Positions 7,621-14,877 of a DNA stretch of 34,278 nucleotides are shown piece by piece. The stretch's first letter is position 1. Every line of letters begins with the position of its first letter. The notes beneath the pieces were generated by a model that was not told where the DNA came from, searched no databases, and saw only the letters and a program-made list of their open reading frames with translations. The stretch lies in the IMG/VR virus record IMGVR_UViG_3300002180_000287, positions 862-35,139 of that record; one strand, 5' to 3'. This DNA is from a virus. Position numbers and translations under genes: made by a program.

Positions 7621-8085
7621 GTGAGTTTCTTTGCAGTAGAGCCAACACAAGACAGCCAGCAGATAATTCAAAGCTCTGCCTTTTGGCCTGACATCGACAC
7701 CGCCAAACTCAGGGCTACTATGCGCCTTGATGGCACCGTGACTGACGAGCGCTTAATTCACTCAACCGTCAATGCCGTATCGTCTGTTAACAGCGAGCTA
7801 AAAGAGTGGCGGCAGGAAAAAGTAACTGAGGGCTACGAGTCACTTGAAACGGTACCAGCAGAGCAAATCAACAGCGAAAGCGTGTATGTGCACCTTTACG
7901 CTCGCGCTATTTACTCATTGACCAGGGCTAACCTAATAGAGCGTTTGCGCGACTACGACACCACCGGCGCCGGCGACAATGACGTTGACGCTCTGGCTGA
8001 CACCATTACCAACCTTCACCGTGACGCTCGATTTGCCATCCGGGATATTTTAGGCAAGAACCACTCAACTGTGGAGCTTATCTGA
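7621..8085 (+). CDS. L: head completion/stabilisation protein (P2 gpL family)
   Basis: gpL joins filled capsids to seal the head for tail attachment. The 154 aa open MSFFAVEPTQDSQQIIQSSAFWPDID, and the segment FWPDIDTAKLRATMRLDGTVTDERL is the conserved gpL core. It uses a GTG start at 7621 with GGAGGT 4 nt upstream. Its TGA overlaps the ATG of X (TGATG), implying coupled translation. Confidence 0.93.
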   Translation: MSFFAVEPTQDSQQIIQSSAFWPDIDTAKLRATMRLDGTVTDERLIHSTVNAVSSVNSELKEWRQEKVTEGYESLETVPAEQINSESVYVHLYARAIYSLTRANLIERLRDYDTTGAGDNDVDALADTITNLHRDARFAIRDILGKNHSTVELI

Positions 8086-8288
8086 TGCAGGTTCGGGCAA
8101 GACAAGGCGACACCGTAGACGCCATTTGTCAGCGCCACTTGCGGCGCACAGCCGGCGTTACTGAGCAAACACTTGAACTTAATCCGGGCCTTGCAGAGTT
8201 GGGGCCTGTAATTCCGAGAGGGACGCTAATTACACTACCAGAAGTGACAGCGCCACCTCGTAAAAAAATGATCCAACTATGGGACTAG
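8085..8288 (+). CDS. X: tail protein X (P2 gpX, LysM-like)
   Basis: Small protein of 67 aa, the same length as P2 gpX, needed for tail assembly. The sequence RARQGDTVDAICQRHLRRTAGVTEQTLELNPGLAELGPVIPRGTLITLP (read in blocks) is the gpX/LysM-like fold: a QGDTVD start, an NPGLAELG centre and a PRGTLITLP end. It lies between L and the lysis genes as in P2. Confidence 0.93.
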   Translation: MQVRARQGDTVDAICQRHLRRTAGVTEQTLELNPGLAELGPVIPRGTLITLPEVTAPPRKKMIQLWD

Positions 8289-8294
8289 GCAGCG

Positions 8295-8666
8295 ATGAAT
8301 GAACCAGTAGGCGCAACCACAGCGACAACAACAGCAACGACCGCCGCCTTGGCCGCCCCACTGCTAGGCATTGACCCGCTCATTGCCATTGGCGCAGTGA
8401 CCGGTGCCGGTATTTTTATTATGAACGAGCAAGGACACAGCAAACTAAAAGCCGTGTTCCTGTTCCTTATATCGGTGGCTTGCGGCTGCCTTGGTGCAAG
8501 CATTGCAGCAGACTTAATTGCCACCCTGTTACCAGGGAAGATAGAGGTAAGCCATGGAGTCGGCGCCATACTCTCAAGCGCCGTATCAGTCCGCATTGTG
8601 CAAAAGGTTATAGCGCTGACTGAAACTCAGGCGCTACAAAATCTGCTAAAGGGCAAAACCAAATGA
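8295..8666 (+). CDS. putative holin or lysis-associated membrane protein
   Basis: Protein of 123 aa with three hydrophobic stretches, about residues 15-48 (TAALAAPLLGIDPLIAIGAV and on), 54-76 (LKAVFLFLISVACGCLGASI) and 84-105 (VSHGVGAILSSAVSVRIV). It lies between X and the endolysin, with the next gene starting at 8663 inside its end. A holin releases endolysin by forming inner-membrane lesions. The function is inferred from membrane topology and place. The Thr/Ala-rich N-terminus (GATTATTTATTAALAA) is unusual. Confidence 0.65.
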   Translation: MNEPVGATTATTTATTAALAAPLLGIDPLIAIGAVTGAGIFIMNEQGHSKLKAVFLFLISVACGCLGASIAADLIATLLPGKIEVSHGVGAILSSAVSVRIVQKVIALTETQALQNLLKGKTK

Positions 8667-9016
8667 CTATTCTCGGTATTGTTCACATTCTTGTTCTGAC
8701 CGTTATTGCTTTCCGGATAATGCTGTTTACCCGCTCCGGAAGACACAAGCCCATCATTTCTGTGCTGGCCTATATCATCATGGTGTCGGCCTTTACCGAA
8801 GTGATCGTGCACATCAGCATGCCGGCATCGGTCAGCCTCGCTCAAATCATGATGGAAGCCGCCCTTGCCCTAGCGCTTATTGCGCATCATGGCAACGTAG
8901 CTGAGCTTTTCAAAGCCACAAAAGACGGCTCCAAATTAAGCCAGCTTCTTTGCTGGACCAGCCAAAAAAAGAAGCGCAAAACAAAAACCAATAAACACCA
9001 CGAGGTGAGCCCATGA
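8663..9016 (+). CDS. putative phage holin, 3TM type
   Basis: Protein of 117 aa with three membrane segments: residues about 2-21 (TILGIVHILVLTVIAFRIML), 32-52 (VLAYIIMVSAFTEVIVHIS) and 58-74 (VSLAQIMMEAALALALIA). A basic tail, SQKKKRKTKTNKHHE, is expected in the cytoplasm. The layout resembles the 3TM phage holin family often found beside muramidases in P2-like marine phages. Its start overlaps the preceding gene by 4 nt and its stop overlaps the endolysin start (ATGA). Two adjacent membrane genes may be holin and antiholin; which is which cannot be told. Confidence 0.7.
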   Translation: MTILGIVHILVLTVIAFRIMLFTRSGRHKPIISVLAYIIMVSAFTEVIVHISMPASVSLAQIMMEAALALALIAHHGNVAELFKATKDGSKLSQLLCWTSQKKKRKTKTNKHHEVSP

Positions 9017-9894
9017 AAGTTGGAAGCAAAGGACTGGACGTAAGAACACTGCAGCAGCGCCTGAACAAAGCCGGCGCAAAGCCACAGCTTGTTGTCGACG
9101 GCTGGTATGGTGAGTCGACCAAGGCAGCCGTAATTGCCTTTCAGAAAACTGCCGGCATTATCCCTATTGGCATTGCTGGACCCAGAACCCAGCGCGCCCT
9201 TCAGGGCGCAATTGACCCTAAACAAGCCAGCCAGAGTGATCTGCAAAAAGCCGCTGACAAGCTCGGCGTCAGCCTTGCTGTCATGGCGGCAGTGGCCGAA
9301 GTTGAGTCAGTCGGAGAAGGTTTTTTCCAGGCCACCGGAAAGCCGGTTATATTGTTCGAACGCCATGTTTTTCACGGCCGAGCCAAACAAGCCGGTCTAT
9401 TTGAAGAAGCGCCCGACCTTGAAGGCAAATACCCGAACGTTTGCAACCCATCACCGGGTGGCTATGCCGGCGGTACGGCAGAGTATCAGCGCTTTAAGCT
9501 TGCCAGCACCTTGTCCGCAACAATAGCGAAAGAGAGCTGCAGCTGGGGAATGTTCCAAATCATGGGCTATCACTGGGAGCTGTTAGGTTATGACAGCGTT
9601 AAGGATTTTGTCGACGCCATGCACGAAAGCGAGGCTAACCACCTTGATGCCGTCGTTCGCTTTATCCTGGCACAACCAGAAATGCACAGCGCACTGAAGC
9701 AAAAAGAGTGGGCTGAGTTTGCCTACCGCTACAATGGCCCTGCCTACCACCGCAACCTGTACGACGTGAAGCTGCAGCGCGCCTATGAAGAAAGCCTTGA
9801 GGCATTTCCGGAAGCAGAGCCCAAGCCCCCGGCCAGTAAAAAGCCGACACCTAAGCGCAAACCATCTCGTAAAAGCCGGAGCAAACAATCATGA
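9013..9894 (+). CDS. endolysin: peptidoglycan-binding domain plus N-acetylmuramidase
   Basis: Cell-wall hydrolase of 293 aa for host lysis. Residues about 3-65 form a PG_binding_1 domain (KGLDVRTLQQRLNKAG, VVDGWYGESTKAAVIAFQK, GIAGPRTQRAL). Residues about 78-270 match the N-acetylmuramidase (DUF3380) domain: VMAAVAEVESVGEGFF with candidate catalytic E96 or E98, KPVILFERHVFHG, CNPSPGGYAGG, SCSWGMFQIMGYHW and FAYRYNGPAY. The tail is Lys/Pro-rich (PKPPASKKPTPKRKPSRK). There is no signal peptide, so export depends on a holin. The gene is flanked by holin-like genes on both sides. Confidence 0.94.
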   Translation: MKVGSKGLDVRTLQQRLNKAGAKPQLVVDGWYGESTKAAVIAFQKTAGIIPIGIAGPRTQRALQGAIDPKQASQSDLQKAADKLGVSLAVMAAVAEVESVGEGFFQATGKPVILFERHVFHGRAKQAGLFEEAPDLEGKYPNVCNPSPGGYAGGTAEYQRFKLASTLSATIAKESCSWGMFQIMGYHWELLGYDSVKDFVDAMHESEANHLDAVVRFILAQPEMHSALKQKEWAEFAYRYNGPAYHRNLYDVKLQRAYEESLEAFPEAEPKPPASKKPTPKRKPSRKSRSKQS

Positions 9895-10445
9895 ACTGGT
9901 CAGATATAAAAGGTGTTGTTGGTAAAGCAGCGCCACTGCTCGGCTCGTTACTGGGCCCGGCCGGCACCGCTGCAGGTGGTCTAATAGCATCCGCCCTGGG
10001 CGTTAATGAAAGTCCCGAAGCGGTCATGCAGGCCATACAGCAAGACCCGCAAGCTGCCGTTAAGCTGCAGCAGATAGAGCGCGAGCACGAACGCGAGCTG
10101 CGCCGCATGAAAATCGAGGCCGAAACCGCGCAAATTACCCAGATAAACGAAACCATGCGCGCAGAGCTTAAGGCCGACGGTTGGTTTAAATCTGGCTGGC
10201 GTCCGATGATCGGTTATGTCACCAGCTTTTCGTTTGCTGGACTCATGGCCGGCTTGGTCTATGCGCTATTCAAAGAGCCAGGCAATGCCTCCGACATTAT
10301 TGCCGAGGCGTCCATTGTGCTGACGGCCATGCTGACCGTTCTGGGAGTGAACATCACCCAGCGCAGCGGCGATAAGCGCGCATCGATAGGCCAAAACACA
10401 CCCGGAATACTCGGCTCAATTGCCGAGCGTATTCGCAAACGCTGA
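9891..10445 (+). CDS. 3TM holin, gene-transfer-agent release type
   Basis: Protein of 184 aa. The N-terminal half holds a glycine/alanine-rich hydrophobic segment (APLLGSLLGPAGTAAGGLIASALG) and a charged coiled coil (LQQIEREHERELRRMKIEAE). The C-terminal half has the signature KADGWFKSGWRPMIGYVTSF followed by two membrane helices (FAGLMAGLVYALF and IVLTAMLTVLGVNITQRSGD). The GWRPMIGY motif marks the holin family named for gene-transfer-agent release. Its ATG overlaps the endolysin stop by 4 nt. Confidence 0.85.
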   Translation: MNWSDIKGVVGKAAPLLGSLLGPAGTAAGGLIASALGVNESPEAVMQAIQQDPQAAVKLQQIEREHERELRRMKIEAETAQITQINETMRAELKADGWFKSGWRPMIGYVTSFSFAGLMAGLVYALFKEPGNASDIIAEASIVLTAMLTVLGVNITQRSGDKRASIGQNTPGILGSIAERIRKR

Positions 10446-10454
10446 GGTGTCAAC

Positions 10455-10667
10455 ATGAAAAACAACGTGAACGTAATCATCCCCAAAGACGGCGCCATTC
10501 TATCGGTGCCTGATGACACGCCGTTAGACTCCCTAAAAGAGCTCAGTCTGCAACTACACAACCTGTGGCCCGAGCGCAAGTTTCTGATGGTAGCCGGCGA
10601 CATTAAGAACGTTTCAGAGGATGAAATGAACGCCGCCGGATGGTACAAGCGAGCAAGCAATGAATAA
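10455..10667 (+). CDS. small hypothetical protein between lysis block and gpR
   Basis: Protein of 70 aa that I do not recognise (MKNNVNVIIPKDGAILSVPD). It is soluble, with a Trp-containing centre (HNLWPERKFLMVAGDIKNV). A GAGGTG ribosome site lies 6 nt upstream, and its stop overlaps the start of R, so it is probably co-expressed with tail completion genes. No Rz/Rz1 spanin features are seen. Confidence 0.7.
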   Translation: MKNNVNVIIPKDGAILSVPDDTPLDSLKELSLQLHNLWPERKFLMVAGDIKNVSEDEMNAAGWYKRASNE

Positions 10668-11142
10668 GCCAGGCGAACTACGGGAAATCATCAGCAGCGC
10701 AGTGCCGCACCTGAAAAAGAACCCGGACGCGCTGCACATATTCATCGATAAAGGCAAGCTCTACGCCACTGGAGCCAACCATAACCTGAGTTTTGAATAT
10801 CAGTTTGACTGCGTTGTACTGGTCACTGACTACCGCGGTCACAGCGATGACATCATGGTCCCCATTCTGGCTTGGGTAGCTCGTCACCAACCTGAGCTTT
10901 TGAATAACCGGGAGAAACGCGAAGACGGAATTACCTTCCGGGCAGAGCTTATCAACAAGAACACGGCCGACATTGAAGTAACCATTAAGATGACGGAGCG
11001 CGTAAAAGTGTCTAACGATGGTAGCGGCAATGTCGTTGAGCATTTACCAGAGCCACCGTTCGACCCTTACGACGGCTTTGACTGGGAGCTTTACATTCAG
11101 GGCGTTAAAGTAGACGACACCAGCGAGGACACCAATGGTTGA
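10660..11142 (+). CDS. R: tail completion protein (P2 gpR family)
   Basis: gpR works with gpS to finish the tail tube end that joins the head. The 160 aa are close to P2 gpR (about 155). It begins MNKPGELREIISSAVPHLKK and contains LSFEYQFDCVVLVTDYRGHSD, VPILAWVARHQPELL and the Asp/Glu-rich C-terminus with PPFDPYDGFDWELYIQGV, all typical of gpR. It overlaps the genes on both sides by 8 nt. Confidence 0.9.
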   Translation: MNKPGELREIISSAVPHLKKNPDALHIFIDKGKLYATGANHNLSFEYQFDCVVLVTDYRGHSDDIMVPILAWVARHQPELLNNREKREDGITFRAELINKNTADIEVTIKMTERVKVSNDGSGNVVEHLPEPPFDPYDGFDWELYIQGVKVDDTSEDTNG

Positions 11143-11602
11143 TGGCGTTCTTGATCCATTCGTTGACCGCGTTCAGGCGCTACTGGTTAAGCTGGATGAC
11201 GGTCAACGTAAGGCGCTGGCCAGAGACATTAGCCGGCACCTGCGCGGCAGCCAGGCAAAACGCATACGTGAGAATAAGAACCCGGACGGCAGCCCCTACG
11301 AGGAACGCAAGCCCCAACCCGAAATGCGCAAGCGTAAAGGCAGCCTGCGCATGTTCCGCAAAATACACCGCACCAAAAACCTTAAGGCCAGAGCGTCATC
11401 TGATGGAGCCAGCGTGGGCTTTACCGGCTTTGCCAACCAGGTTGCACGAGTACACCAGTACGGTTTACGTGACAGGGTAAATGAACGAGGCCTGCAGCAT
11501 AAATACCCAGAGCGGGAACTGCTAGGCCTGACTGATGAAGAGCGAGACTACATAGAAGAAACGATGGTTAAGCACGTCGACGACGCGCTTAATGGTAATT
11601 AG
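11135..11602 (+). CDS. S: tail completion/virion morphogenesis protein (P2 gpS family)
   Basis: Protein of 155 aa matching P2 gpS in length (about 150) and place after R. The family pattern is clear: LARDISRHLRGSQAKRIREN, PDGSPYEERKP, a basic LRMFRKIHRTKNLK block, VGFTGFANQVARVHQYGLRD, and the PERELLGLTDEERDYIEE C-terminal motif. Its stop overlaps the stop of the convergent gene at 11599 by 4 nt. Confidence 0.93.
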   Translation: MVDGVLDPFVDRVQALLVKLDDGQRKALARDISRHLRGSQAKRIRENKNPDGSPYEERKPQPEMRKRKGSLRMFRKIHRTKNLKARASSDGASVGFTGFANQVARVHQYGLRDRVNERGLQHKYPERELLGLTDEERDYIEETMVKHVDDALNGN

Positions 11603-12123
11603 TATAAGTGCGTAACACCTGAAATGTAGAGCCTTGATTCATCACCCGAAAGCTCCCCAAGTCTCATGCATTCTGGCAGCCCTCCCTCAAAAACCATCCC
11701 CTGGCGCTCGAACTTATTTATCACCCGAATTTCTTTAATGAAGCTTCCTTCCCATAAATCAGAATCAGACCAGGCCGAACCACAGGCCGCGTGAATCATT
11801 GCTCGGTAAATCTGTGAGGTGACACGCTTTTCCTTTGAGACAATAGTAACTATCGAGTTTTTATAGCTTAATTCCGCAGGCTCCCACAAAGAAAGATTGT
11901 TTTTTAAGCTTACAACCATTTCAGCCGGATCATAGTTTTCAACTTCGGTCTCAACAAAAACGCTTTCATCAACTGCTGTTTTAGAAACACTCTTTAGGTC
12001 TTCTGAGACCGAAGCATCCGCGCCACTTGAGGTGCCTGATGCCGGGGACTCTTCAATAAAAATTTCCGTAAGAACGAAAATGATAACAACTACAGCAAGA
12101 AGCCACTGAGCAAACCTTTTCAT
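11599..12123 (-). CDS. membrane-anchored or secreted moron protein, function unknown
   Basis: Protein of 174 aa read against the late operon. ATG at 12123 was chosen because an AAGGTGG ribosome site lies 3 nt upstream and it opens a signal anchor, MKRFAQWLLAVVVIIFVLTE. A Ser/Ala-rich acidic linker follows (ESPASGTSSGADASVSEDLK), then a globular part with two cysteines (HAACGSAW and LPECMRLGE) that could form a disulfide in the periplasm. No family is recognised. A lone reversed gene inside a late operon is a classic lysogenic-conversion (moron) arrangement, and envelope roles such as superinfection exclusion are possible but unproven. The long upstream extension of the frame overlaps sequence of the opposite gene and is unlikely. 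Confidence 0.7.
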   Translation of the reverse strand: MKRFAQWLLAVVVIIFVLTEIFIEESPASGTSSGADASVSEDLKSVSKTAVDESVFVETEVENYDPAEMVVSLKNNLSLWEPAELSYKNSIVTIVSKEKRVTSQIYRAMIHAACGSAWSDSDLWEGSFIKEIRVINKFERQGMVFEGGLPECMRLGELSGDESRLYISGVTHLY

Positions 12124-12280
12124 ATTCCACCTTAAATAATCAGTTAATTGCGAACATACATCTTGCACAATGTCGTATTTATTTACAAACAACTTGTTAA
12201 AAAACAACCCACACCGTAAGGTTTTGCCGCGCGCAAAAATCTTTAAACCGCTAACCGGTTGGCTTAAATGGAGAACACTT

Positions 12281-12598
12281 ATGATGGAATGGAAAAAATT
12301 CCAGCCGGCAGACTTTACGGAACACGTAAACTGTGCAAGACTTATCTTAGCTGGCATAGACACCCAGCGATTGAGCAGGCGGATTAGACACCCGCAAGCT
12401 TTGAACCACAAAGGTGAAATAACAGAGCCCAATTCCCCACATTCAGCCGCCTGGCTGATGCGTACAGCAAGCACGCTGTTTTCGGGGGCATGGGTCGGGA
12501 GCCAAAGAATAAGCCCCCGTCTGTGCCTTTCCTTTGTGGGGCACTGTCTTGCGGCTACCCGATCCGCCTTTGTGCTAAAAAACACAAAGGTATCTACT
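12281..12598 (+). other. in-frame leader ORF with hairpins before the Icd/Ash-like gene
   Basis: The 12124-12598 gap is structured rather than empty. An ATG at 12281 with GGAG 7 nt upstream opens a frame continuous with the gene starting at 12599, beginning MMEWKKFQPADFTEHVNCAR. The stretch holds inverted repeats: CGGGGGC (12483-12489) with GCCCCCG (12513-12519), and CCTTTGTG (12567-12574) with CACAAAGG (12583-12590). The second hides the ribosome site of the 12599 start. Either the product is a longer protein of 162 aa or this is a translated leader that controls the short one. Confidence 0.4.
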
Positions 12599-12769
12599 AT
12601 GATTTACACCTTCATTATTGCCCAGCCGTGGCAAAAAATTGCGCAACTTAAGCGCGTTCGCACCGTCAGCGCCTATGGCCGCACCGAAGCCGAAGCTCGC
12701 CGAGCCTTTAAAGGCCTCCCCCTTGTGCTGAAAAGCCGCACTCCGGACAACCAGGAGGACGCAGCATGA
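12599..12769 (+). CDS. small Icd/Ash-like phage protein (host cell division inhibitor-like, tentative)
   Basis: Protein of 56 aa (MIYTFIIAQPWQKIAQLKRV and on). The pattern of a YTF hydrophobic start, a basic middle, a TEAEARRAF segment and a short PLVLKSR end resembles the C-terminal module of Icd-like/Ash-like proteins of P1 and P4-type phages (typically with SEREAR followed by LSFAGR). The resemblance is short and from memory, so the function is tentative. AAAGG lies 8 nt upstream but is inside a hairpin. The frame is open back to 12281, giving an alternative 162-aa product. The next gene overlaps its end by 4 nt. Confidence 0.5.
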   Translation: MIYTFIIAQPWQKIAQLKRVRTVSAYGRTEAEARRAFKGLPLVLKSRTPDNQEDAA

Positions 12770-13101
12770 GTAAGGCACCCATCATTAAACTGGATAACAG
12801 CCACCACGAACACGTTGTTGAGATATTCGAGGACAACACTCTAATATCAAATGACCTTGTTGTTCATGCTGGTAGGCTCTCTATTAATGCCACTTTTGAG
12901 CAATGGGTATTAAGCATCGATGCACTTTCGGTTGATTCGAATCATGAATACGGAAGTCTCAGCATTAACCATTATGGCGAATCCAAGCCCTTTTCAGTGT
13001 TCACCAATATCGTTCTTACGCTTGAAGAAGTCGATAAAATCCGCGAGGCGTTACCTACGCTGACATTCATTGACCGTCGCAAGGGGGTGCAACATGGCTA
13101 A
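12766..13101 (+). CDS. hypothetical protein of the S-V cassette
   Basis: Protein of 111 aa (MSKAPIIKLDNSHHEHVVEI), acidic and soluble with a predicted mixed beta content (SLSINHYGESKPFSVFTNIV). No family is recognised. It starts in a 4-nt overlap with the preceding gene and ends inside the start of the next, so it belongs to one translated unit running from 12599 to 14148. Confidence 0.7.
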   Translation: MSKAPIIKLDNSHHEHVVEIFEDNTLISNDLVVHAGRLSINATFEQWVLSIDALSVDSNHEYGSLSINHYGESKPFSVFTNIVLTLEEVDKIREALPTLTFIDRRKGVQHG

Positions 13102-13330
13102 ACAACAGGACATTTTGCACCGCCTGGCACAATTGGCGCACAAGTCACAAACCACCGTGGATGCCGCAAGAGAAATTGCAGCACTACGCCAGAAGTGCGC
13201 TTACCTGCAGTCGGCATTGGCCAGCACGGCGCACCCAAACACGCTGAAGTTTTTGGCGAACGCCCGTGCAATTGATGATCATAAAGTTGTCGACTTCAAT
13301 CAAGCCAGGGAGGTAACCCGCCATGTTTGA
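13094..13330 (+). CDS. hypothetical protein of the S-V cassette
   Basis: Protein of 78 aa starting MAKQQDILHRLAQLAHKSQT. ATG at 13094 was chosen because AAGGGGG lies 7 nt upstream. It is largely helical with heptad-like leucines and alanines (AREIAALRQKCAYLQSALAS), suggesting a short coiled coil. Function unknown. It overlaps both neighbours by 8 nt. Confidence 0.65.
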   Translation: MAKQQDILHRLAQLAHKSQTTVDAAREIAALRQKCAYLQSALASTAHPNTLKFLANARAIDDHKVVDFNQAREVTRHV

Positions 13331-13871
13331 TGCAGCAACTTACTGGCGTGAACGCCCGATTAAGAAGTTCGTCATTAAGCTGGTTGACGGTGACGAGTTT
13401 CAGAACCTGCTAGTCAGCGCGCCCAACGAAAGCCGTGCCAGAAAACAAGCACTGCAGAAGACGTTCCTGAGCAACGAGCATGCCGTAGTGAAAGAAATAC
13501 GGCTGGCCGAACCGTCAGACTTAGGCGTTATGCACGTTGAGGCTATGACTCTGCACGACCACGAGCACGACTGGTACCAGAACATAGCCAAAGAGACAGG
13601 TCTTAGCCTGGTTGAGTACGGTGAAGTGAATGGCACTCGCCATTTTTACCTTTGCTCGATACCAGCACACCGAAAGCTGAACGAGTGGATGGATGAACCG
13701 GGCGATGACGAGAACCCGGCGATTGCGAAAGAGCAGCTGCACTCAGCGCTTCGCGACTGCGTCAAAGCCATGCAAAAGGTACGAAGCTTTGAAGGCTCTG
13801 ACGAAGAGTTTTACAGCGCCTTACGCATGGCCGAATACCTAACACTGGAACAGGAGGTGGAGCATGCCTAG
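13323..13871 (+). CDS. hypothetical protein of the S-V cassette
   Basis: Protein of 182 aa (MFDAATYWRERPIKKFVIKL). The first 70 residues look like a small alpha/beta domain (KKFVIKLVDGDEFQNLLVSA, then SRARKQALQKTFL). A His-rich segment follows (MTLHDHEHDWYQNIA), then an acidic helical end. I recognise no family. It overlaps its neighbours by 8 nt on each side. Confidence 0.65.
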   Translation: MFDAATYWRERPIKKFVIKLVDGDEFQNLLVSAPNESRARKQALQKTFLSNEHAVVKEIRLAEPSDLGVMHVEAMTLHDHEHDWYQNIAKETGLSLVEYGEVNGTRHFYLCSIPAHRKLNEWMDEPGDDENPAIAKEQLHSALRDCVKAMQKVRSFEGSDEEFYSALRMAEYLTLEQEVEHA

Positions 13872-14148
13872 CGAAAGCAAGCAAGCCAACTGCGAAGTAA
13901 GCATTGAAGAGGTTGCAAAAATCGCAGAGCGCCTGAGTGTTGCGAACGACTCTTTGTTTGACGCAATAGCGGTTTCTGATGGCATGGCCGCCATTGTGGA
14001 AGGCTTTCGGGACAACAACGAGCCAGGCACAATTAGCCCGGCTCAGGTCTCTATGTTGCTAGAGTCATTACAGCAAAGACTATCAACCTCTCTGGTTGAT
14101 ATTATGCAGGCTCTAGGCGACGCCTCTGAGGCAATACCTTTCGAGTAA
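13864..14148 (+). CDS. hypothetical protein, last gene of the S-V cassette
   Basis: Protein of 94 aa (MPSESKQANCEVSIEEVAKI), acidic and predicted mostly helical (VAKIAERLSVANDSLFDAIA; VSMLLESLQQRLSTSLVDIM). An AGGTGG ribosome site precedes it. A terminator follows at once, so the cassette ends here, just before the V promoter. Function unknown. Confidence 0.65.
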   Translation: MPSESKQANCEVSIEEVAKIAERLSVANDSLFDAIAVSDGMAAIVEGFRDNNEPGTISPAQVSMLLESLQQRLSTSLVDIMQALGDASEAIPFE

Positions 14149-14156
14149 CCAGCTAA

Positions 14157-14184
14157 CAGCCCGGCCAAGCGTCGGGCTTTTTGT
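14157..14184 (+). terminator. rho-independent terminator after the S-V cassette
   Basis: A hairpin of AGCCCG paired with CGGGCT around a 9-nt loop is followed by TTTTTG. It separates the cassette from the V operon promoter. Confidence 0.8.
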
Positions 14185-14213
14185 TTAGTCCCTCGCCAAC
14201 TCAATTACTTTCA

Positions 14214-14236
14214 GTTGTTTATTCTGCTTTTACAAC
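14214..14236 (+). promoter_or_regulatory. late-promoter activator dyad before V
   Basis: GTTGT (14214-14218) and ACAAC (14232-14236) are 13 nt apart. The 16 nt after the dyad (CGCACCCAATAGCCCA) are identical to those after the FI-operon dyad. A shared GCACACTTAG lies 36 nt from the ACAAC half in both and may contain the -10 region. The dyad centre is 56 nt from the V ATG. Confidence 0.78.
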
Positions 14237-14280
14237 CGCACCCAATAGCCCAAACCACAGCGCCTCGGCACACTTAGCGC

Positions 14281-14877
14281 ATGAGAGAACACATCGCCGA
14301 CATTAACCGCCGCCTTGAGAACATGCTTCGCCTCGGAACCGTTAAAGAGGTTAAGCAAGGCTACTGCCGCGTAAAGACCGGCAGCCTTGTTTTGGATTGG
14401 CGGCCTTACTGGACTCAGCGAGCTGGCACCGCAAAGACCAGCTGGCGTCCAAGCGTTGGCGAACAGGTGTTAATTTTTTCGCCAGGTGGTGATTTTCACG
14501 GCGCGCTAATTGGACCGGCGTTTTACAGCGATGAGAACGACCAGCCGGACGAGCACGAAACTCGCGACTACGTCGAGTACCCGGACGGCGCCAAGATAAT
14601 CTACGACCCGGAGACCAGCGAGCTTATTGCTCAGGGCATAAAAACCGCCCTGGTCCAGGCATCAGAAAAGGTTACGGTCGACTGCCCGGAAACAGAAACA
14701 ACCGGCAACCTGACCGTAAAAGGAAAGCTAACAGTCGACGGTGAGAGCTTACTGAAAGGCGCTAACACAATGAAAGCCGGCACAACCATTACCAGCGGCG
14801 CAGAAATTGACGGCATTAAGTTTGGCGAGCACGTTCACCCAGGCGATAGCGGCGGCAAGACAGGAGTTCCTGAGTAA
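14281..14877 (+). CDS. V: baseplate spike protein (P2 gpV family)
   Basis: gpV is the trimeric membrane-piercing spike at the tail tip. The 198 aa (P2 about 211) show an N-terminal OB domain (CRVKTGSLVLDWRPYWTQRAG, then WRPSVGEQVLIFSPGGD, GALIGPAFYSD) and a C-terminal beta-helix stretch (TGNLTVKGKLTVDGESLL) ending EHVHPGDSGGKTGVPE. The conserved HxH-type element (HVHPGDSGGKTG) is where P2 gpV binds iron at the apex. The ATG is placed at the expected transcription start, with no obvious ribosome site before it. Confidence 0.95.
   Translation: MREHIADINRRLENMLRLGTVKEVKQGYCRVKTGSLVLDWRPYWTQRAGTAKTSWRPSVGEQVLIFSPGGDFHGALIGPAFYSDENDQPDEHETRDYVEYPDGAKIIYDPETSELIAQGIKTALVQASEKVTVDCPETETTGNLTVKGKLTVDGESLLKGANTMKAGTTITSGAEIDGIKFGEHVHPGDSGGKTGVPE

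Noticed and set aside
12124-12585. Long N-terminal extension of the minus-strand moron up to 12585
   Set aside because: The extension lacks a ribosome site, has a Cys/Trp-rich low-quality translation, and overlaps structured leader DNA. The ATG at 12123 has AAGGTGG and a signal anchor.
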